Below, in pieces: positions 60,752 through 64,000 of a DNA stretch of 64,000 bases. The position numbers were made by a program, and so were the translations under genes. The DNA is from Callipepla californica brunnescens (lineage: Eukaryota; Chordata; Aves; Galliformes; Odontophoridae): assembly GCA_023055505.1 (NCBI GenBank), contig JALIRH010000003.1, positions 31,994,842 through 32,058,841 of the forward strand, in the 5' to 3' direction. The number at the start of each line of letters is the position of its first letter. Positions within the stretch are counted from its first letter, which is position 1. The notes below the pieces were generated by a model, which searched no databases, was not told the DNA's origin, and was given only the letters and a program-made list of their open reading frames with translations.

Positions 60752-62558
60752 ACCTGGGCCCCTCTCAGCCGAGCTGGGGAGAGATCACTTACCTGCAGAA
60801 CGGCAGGGAAGAAAGCTCTGTGCATCATGAGATGGACAGGGCCCTCAATGCTGAGTCTCCTGAAACTAGTGAAAACAAATTAACACTAGACAGGTAAAAG
60901 CTGCCCTAAAATTATGATGATTTACTAGGAAAAAAATTCCTTAGTTCAAAAAGTTACCAGCAACAGTCGTCTCTTCTGGTTCTACTGCTCCCATAAGTAA
61001 GGGACCATTTGAAAAATCACTGGTTAAAATGTAGAGCAAGCAGCTTTGCTTAGACTGCATGGGAATATGACATAAATTAGGCTGGTTGACTTTATGCTGA
61101 AGAAGATTACAGTTTCTCACATGCTCCTTAACGTAGCCCAACTATGAAAGGTGACCACTCTGGCTAAAACCCCAGGAGAACATTCAACCCTGCCCTGGGT
61201 ATTTCCCCAGTGATAAGAAAGTAGATGGAGATGGAGTCGCCAGAAGAAACTGTTGAGAGCAGCAACAGGATTTCAGCAAATAGAAGAACTTCCTCAGATC
61301 AAAGAGGAGAAATATTCTTTCCTCCTTACCCTCCTCTGCCCGCAGGTAAGGGAGAGTTGCTGGATTCAGCTAGAGGAGAAGACAGGATGAAAAAGTAAGA
61401 TGCAATATTTTCGGTAACGGAATGTGTACAGTAAATAACAGCTGCAAATGCTCCCCAGGGTATTGAAGACATTATAATTTGGGGGTTTTCTTCCCCAAAT
61501 CAGACTTTAATGGGAAGCAAGTTTTACCCTTTCTAAAGGAGCACTCTACAATAAGCTTGTTAAGCTTGGAAAGTGCTTTGGGAGCCCCTGGGATGAAAGA
61601 TGCTCGAGGAATGAAAGCTGATATTTACGATTATTGTTTGAAAGGAACAGAGAGGAACACTAATGTAAGATATGAATGGCTGCTGGTGCTAAAATATGTG
61701 TTGCTGACTTGGTGCCAAGGAAGATATTCCCAGCTCTCAAACCTGGATGACAAGGATTTAGAAGGTGCGAGAAGTGGAAGTGACTCCTGTAAATAACAGC
61801 AAACAGTAACCTGAAATGTAGGGCAAATAGGTGTCTTGGTGTCTTGTGAGTTTTTCTTTGCCATAAAGTGCAGGCCACATGATCTCTCTCACCCCAACTC
61901 TGCAAGCCAAAACAAGCACCCATTAACCACAGTAAGTACTGCTGGTCTGCACTCCTTTTAAAGGAGAAACCTACTGATCCCTTAGGAGAGGAGAGGCATA
62001 TCCTTTATAAGTGATCAAATGTAATGGATGGGCCTGACTAGATTCGTATCTAATCTCACTCAACCTTCTAAAAAGCAGAATCAACCCCAGGCTTATGTAA
62101 ATTAAACTTCCCTATTTTAGAAAACTATGAGGTAAAATAATCAGGATAACAGACTGCTCTTGCAAATACTACCTGCATGCTCTCAGTTTGCATAAATCTC
62201 TTCTGTTGATTTTATAGTGGGCATCTGGACCCCTAATGTGGCACTCTGCAGCTCCCAGAGAGGATGTTTTTCCATCCAGAACCAGTACTGAGAAATCTTC
62301 ACCTTAGTCTGTCAATCTTCCGCTTTTTCCCCGAGAAAAGCTAAAAGAAAGTCCTTAGAGAGAAAGAATTCTGCTTCTTCAGTTCTTCAAAAACAAGCTC
62401 AAAAGTGACTCTAGTGCAGAAGAAACCTTCATAGCAAAAACCCACAGGATCTCAAGAAGCAGTGTGTATTTTTTTTTTAATGCAGCAAGAGAAGAACACA
62501 GCACGCGCCAGAGGCTGAAAGCTAATGCCATACACATTTCAATTAGATATAAGGTGCA

Positions 62559-62582
62559 TTTTTTTTTTTTTTTTTTTTTTTT
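62559..62582 (+). repeat. poly(T) tract, T24
   Basis: Uninterrupted run of 24 T, the longest T run in the window. No retroposon body is recognised on the minus strand to its left. Confidence 0.95.
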
Positions 62583-62754
62583 AACAAGTGACTGTGATTA
62601 AACATGGCAGTGAATTATCATAAAGGGCTCTGGTTCTCCAGTTCTCAGGCTCCAAATGAAGATGGGAAGCCTTCCAGAGGCACGCTTTGAGCAGACAGAG
62701 GTAGCTGGGCTAGTAGAGGGGCGTAACTGTAGGAATGGGTTAGCACTCTACCCA

Positions 62755-62830
62755 GGCTAGCAACTCACTGCATCCCTTTGGGCAAGTCTTCCAACCTCTC
62801 TGCACATCACCTCCACACTTCCTAAAGTGA
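62755..62830 (+). mobile_element. possible MIR-type ancient SINE fragment
   Basis: The order 'ctagcaactcactgcat', 'ccctttgggcaagtc', 'aacctctctgcacatcacc' and 'cctaaagtgac' follows the conserved core-to-3' part of MIR (the 'tagctgtgtgacc', 'ttgggcaagt', 'aacctctctg' and 'tgtaaaatgg' blocks) with similar spacing. MIR-type elements are ancient in amniotes and scarce in birds. The two ten-base matches in register are suggestive. The comparison is from memory, and L2-type 3' ends share the same block. Confidence 0.5.
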
Positions 62831-63138
62831 CCGTGCCACCTGCTAGTCAGGAGAGCACCATGAGTGCTCACTCTGTTACTGGAGCTTTGTTTCCAGCTCC
62901 AGAGAAGCATAGTTTCCCCAAACCAGCACGACGAGGACTGGTGGTACCAGCAGCCCTTTGCTGGTGTGCAGCTGCTGTGCTGGCATGGTGTAAGGGAGCT
63001 AAGGAGCAAACCCCTGAGAAGGGATCTGCGTGCTGCTGCCCACCAGGCACACCTGCCAGCTCCTCTCCCTTCTCACTGCTCCCTTTTTAGTCACAGCCTA
63101 ATACTGATGGGTCCATATTAGAAACAGAAAGTCCTTGG

Positions 63139-63173
63139 CCTTTTTTTTTTTCTTCTTTTTTTCTTTTCCCTTC
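63139..63173 (+). repeat. 35-nt pyrimidine tract
   Basis: Uninterrupted C/T from 63139 to 63173, including T11. It is followed by ag, giving the look of a splice acceptor, but the sequence beyond it has no supporting open exon or donor site that I can see. Confidence 0.85.
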
Positions 63174-64000
63174 AGCTATTTAGGCCAACTCTGGATAATC
63201 ATGCTTTCTAACTTAGACTCAGTCAGTGCCATGGCAACCATTTCAACACGCAGCTCATAGCTGGCCTCTGAGAAGCACAGCCCCTCTGAGAAGCACGCAC
63301 ACCTTGATGCTTCGTGAGAGGCATGAAGAGAGGAGCGCTGCCATCTGCTACACTGACACATTTTATACCGCCTTACCTCTGGCAGCATGATATCTGCTTT
63401 CAGCTCTGAATAGCTCATCGACTTCTGTCCCCACTCCCTCCCCCAAAAAGAGGTTCTATAAAAATTGGCACAGATTTATGAAGATGAAAGAGAAAGATGT
63501 AGGAAGGGAAATGCATTTGGAAATTCCACTCTCTGGCCTTCGAATTCACCCTTGCAAGAATGCAGCTAAGCCTGTCCTGATACTGCTTTGAAGGAAATCC
63601 AGTTTTGCTCTGTTGTGTCACCATGGAAAAGGAGAAAGCTTCGGGGGCTTGCTTTCAGTTTTTCTTGAATTGCAGGAGAGAGATGGCAGCCAAGCAGGAG
63701 CGTGGGCATTGCTCTTCCTCCTCTGCAAAATGCCTCCTGTTTGGCAACACAACCGCTTTGCACCATGCAAAATCAGATCTGCATCTCTCCATGTGAGCAA
63801 GCCTCAGACAGCACTGGGAAAGAACCTATTTGGAAACCAGAGCCAGCAGTCCCTAAGGCGGTCAGATCAATCTGAGCCAGAAGGTAAATACAACATGGCA
63901 GTTGCCTTTGCCCTGTTATTTTAATGCATGCACATGCTGGCACACACGGTGTTTCGTAAGCCCCGCATATGCACTTCTCAATCAAGTATAATTTATATAC

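Larger units (their letters stand above)
60752..64000. other. non-coding stretch, no gene recognised
   Basis: No gene is recognised. Frames reach about 105 codons (plus 61479-61796; 63613-63924) with no familiar motif. The stretch contains a T24 run at 62559, a MIR-like fragment at 62755-62830, a pyrimidine tract at 63139-63173 and a small direct repeat of cctctgagaagcac at about 63265-63296. Nothing else stands out. Confidence 0.6.

Noticed and set aside
60425..60883. 152-codon plus-strand open frame
   Set aside because: It reads across decayed CR1 reverse transcriptase into the CR1 3' UTR in a shifted frame, so it is not a gene.
63139..63260. Strong polypyrimidine tract plus ag, resembling a 3' splice site
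   Set aside because: The one frame open for about 80 bases beyond it has no donor site and no familiar peptide; T-rich simple repeat is the simpler reading.
1..64000. LTR elements, endogenous retrovirus, tRNA, rRNA, snRNA, CRISPR, operon-type genes
   Set aside because: Looked for on both strands by motif and layout; nothing convincing was found.

Overview
The window reads as avian nuclear DNA, most likely from a galliform such as chicken. The evidence is a set of 5'-truncated CR1 LINE copies with the diagnostic 3' end (a 'ttggactagatgatctt' type block followed by short attcta-like terminal repeats). Long A/T homopolymers, sparse repeats and the lack of any long reading frame fit an intron or intergenic desert. 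CR1 also occurs in other birds and reptiles, so the species call is an inference. There are no operons, RNA genes, CRISPR arrays or recognisable host protein genes. Short exons cannot be excluded without an alignment.

Layout. 1-11428 is single-copy-looking non-coding DNA with a few A-tracts, a C-rich patch and a homeodomain-motif-rich candidate element near 7.7 kb. A CR1 tail lies at 11429-11588, and non-coding DNA follows to a second CR1 tail at 18944-19209. 19210-43262 is the longest quiet stretch. It holds several AT-rich blocks that look like conserved non-coding elements (about 24.6, 30.7-31.3, 32.6, 34.2, 36.3 and 40.4 kb), the longest open frame (206 codons, not recognised) and one old MIR/L2-like fragment. 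Small CR1 tails follow at 43263-43354 and 48090-48233, the second directly abutting a 12-bp tandem repeat. The last 9 kb is the repeat-rich end: an antisense CR1 (55443-55945), a tail-to-tail CR1 pair (58152-58266 and 58328-58645), and an older CR1 copy that keeps a decayed reverse transcriptase joined directly to its 3' UTR after an internal deletion (59915-60751). A MIR-like fragment sits at 62755-62830.

No gene set works together here: the only protein-coding homology is dead CR1 ORF2. I found no convincing new biological system. The best leads are the CR1 arrangement at 58-61 kb, a near-perfect hairpin at 18174-18223, a 57-nt homopurine tract at 56298, and the candidate regulatory blocks. 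All of these need alignment to other bird genomes, or small-RNA or chromatin data, to decide.
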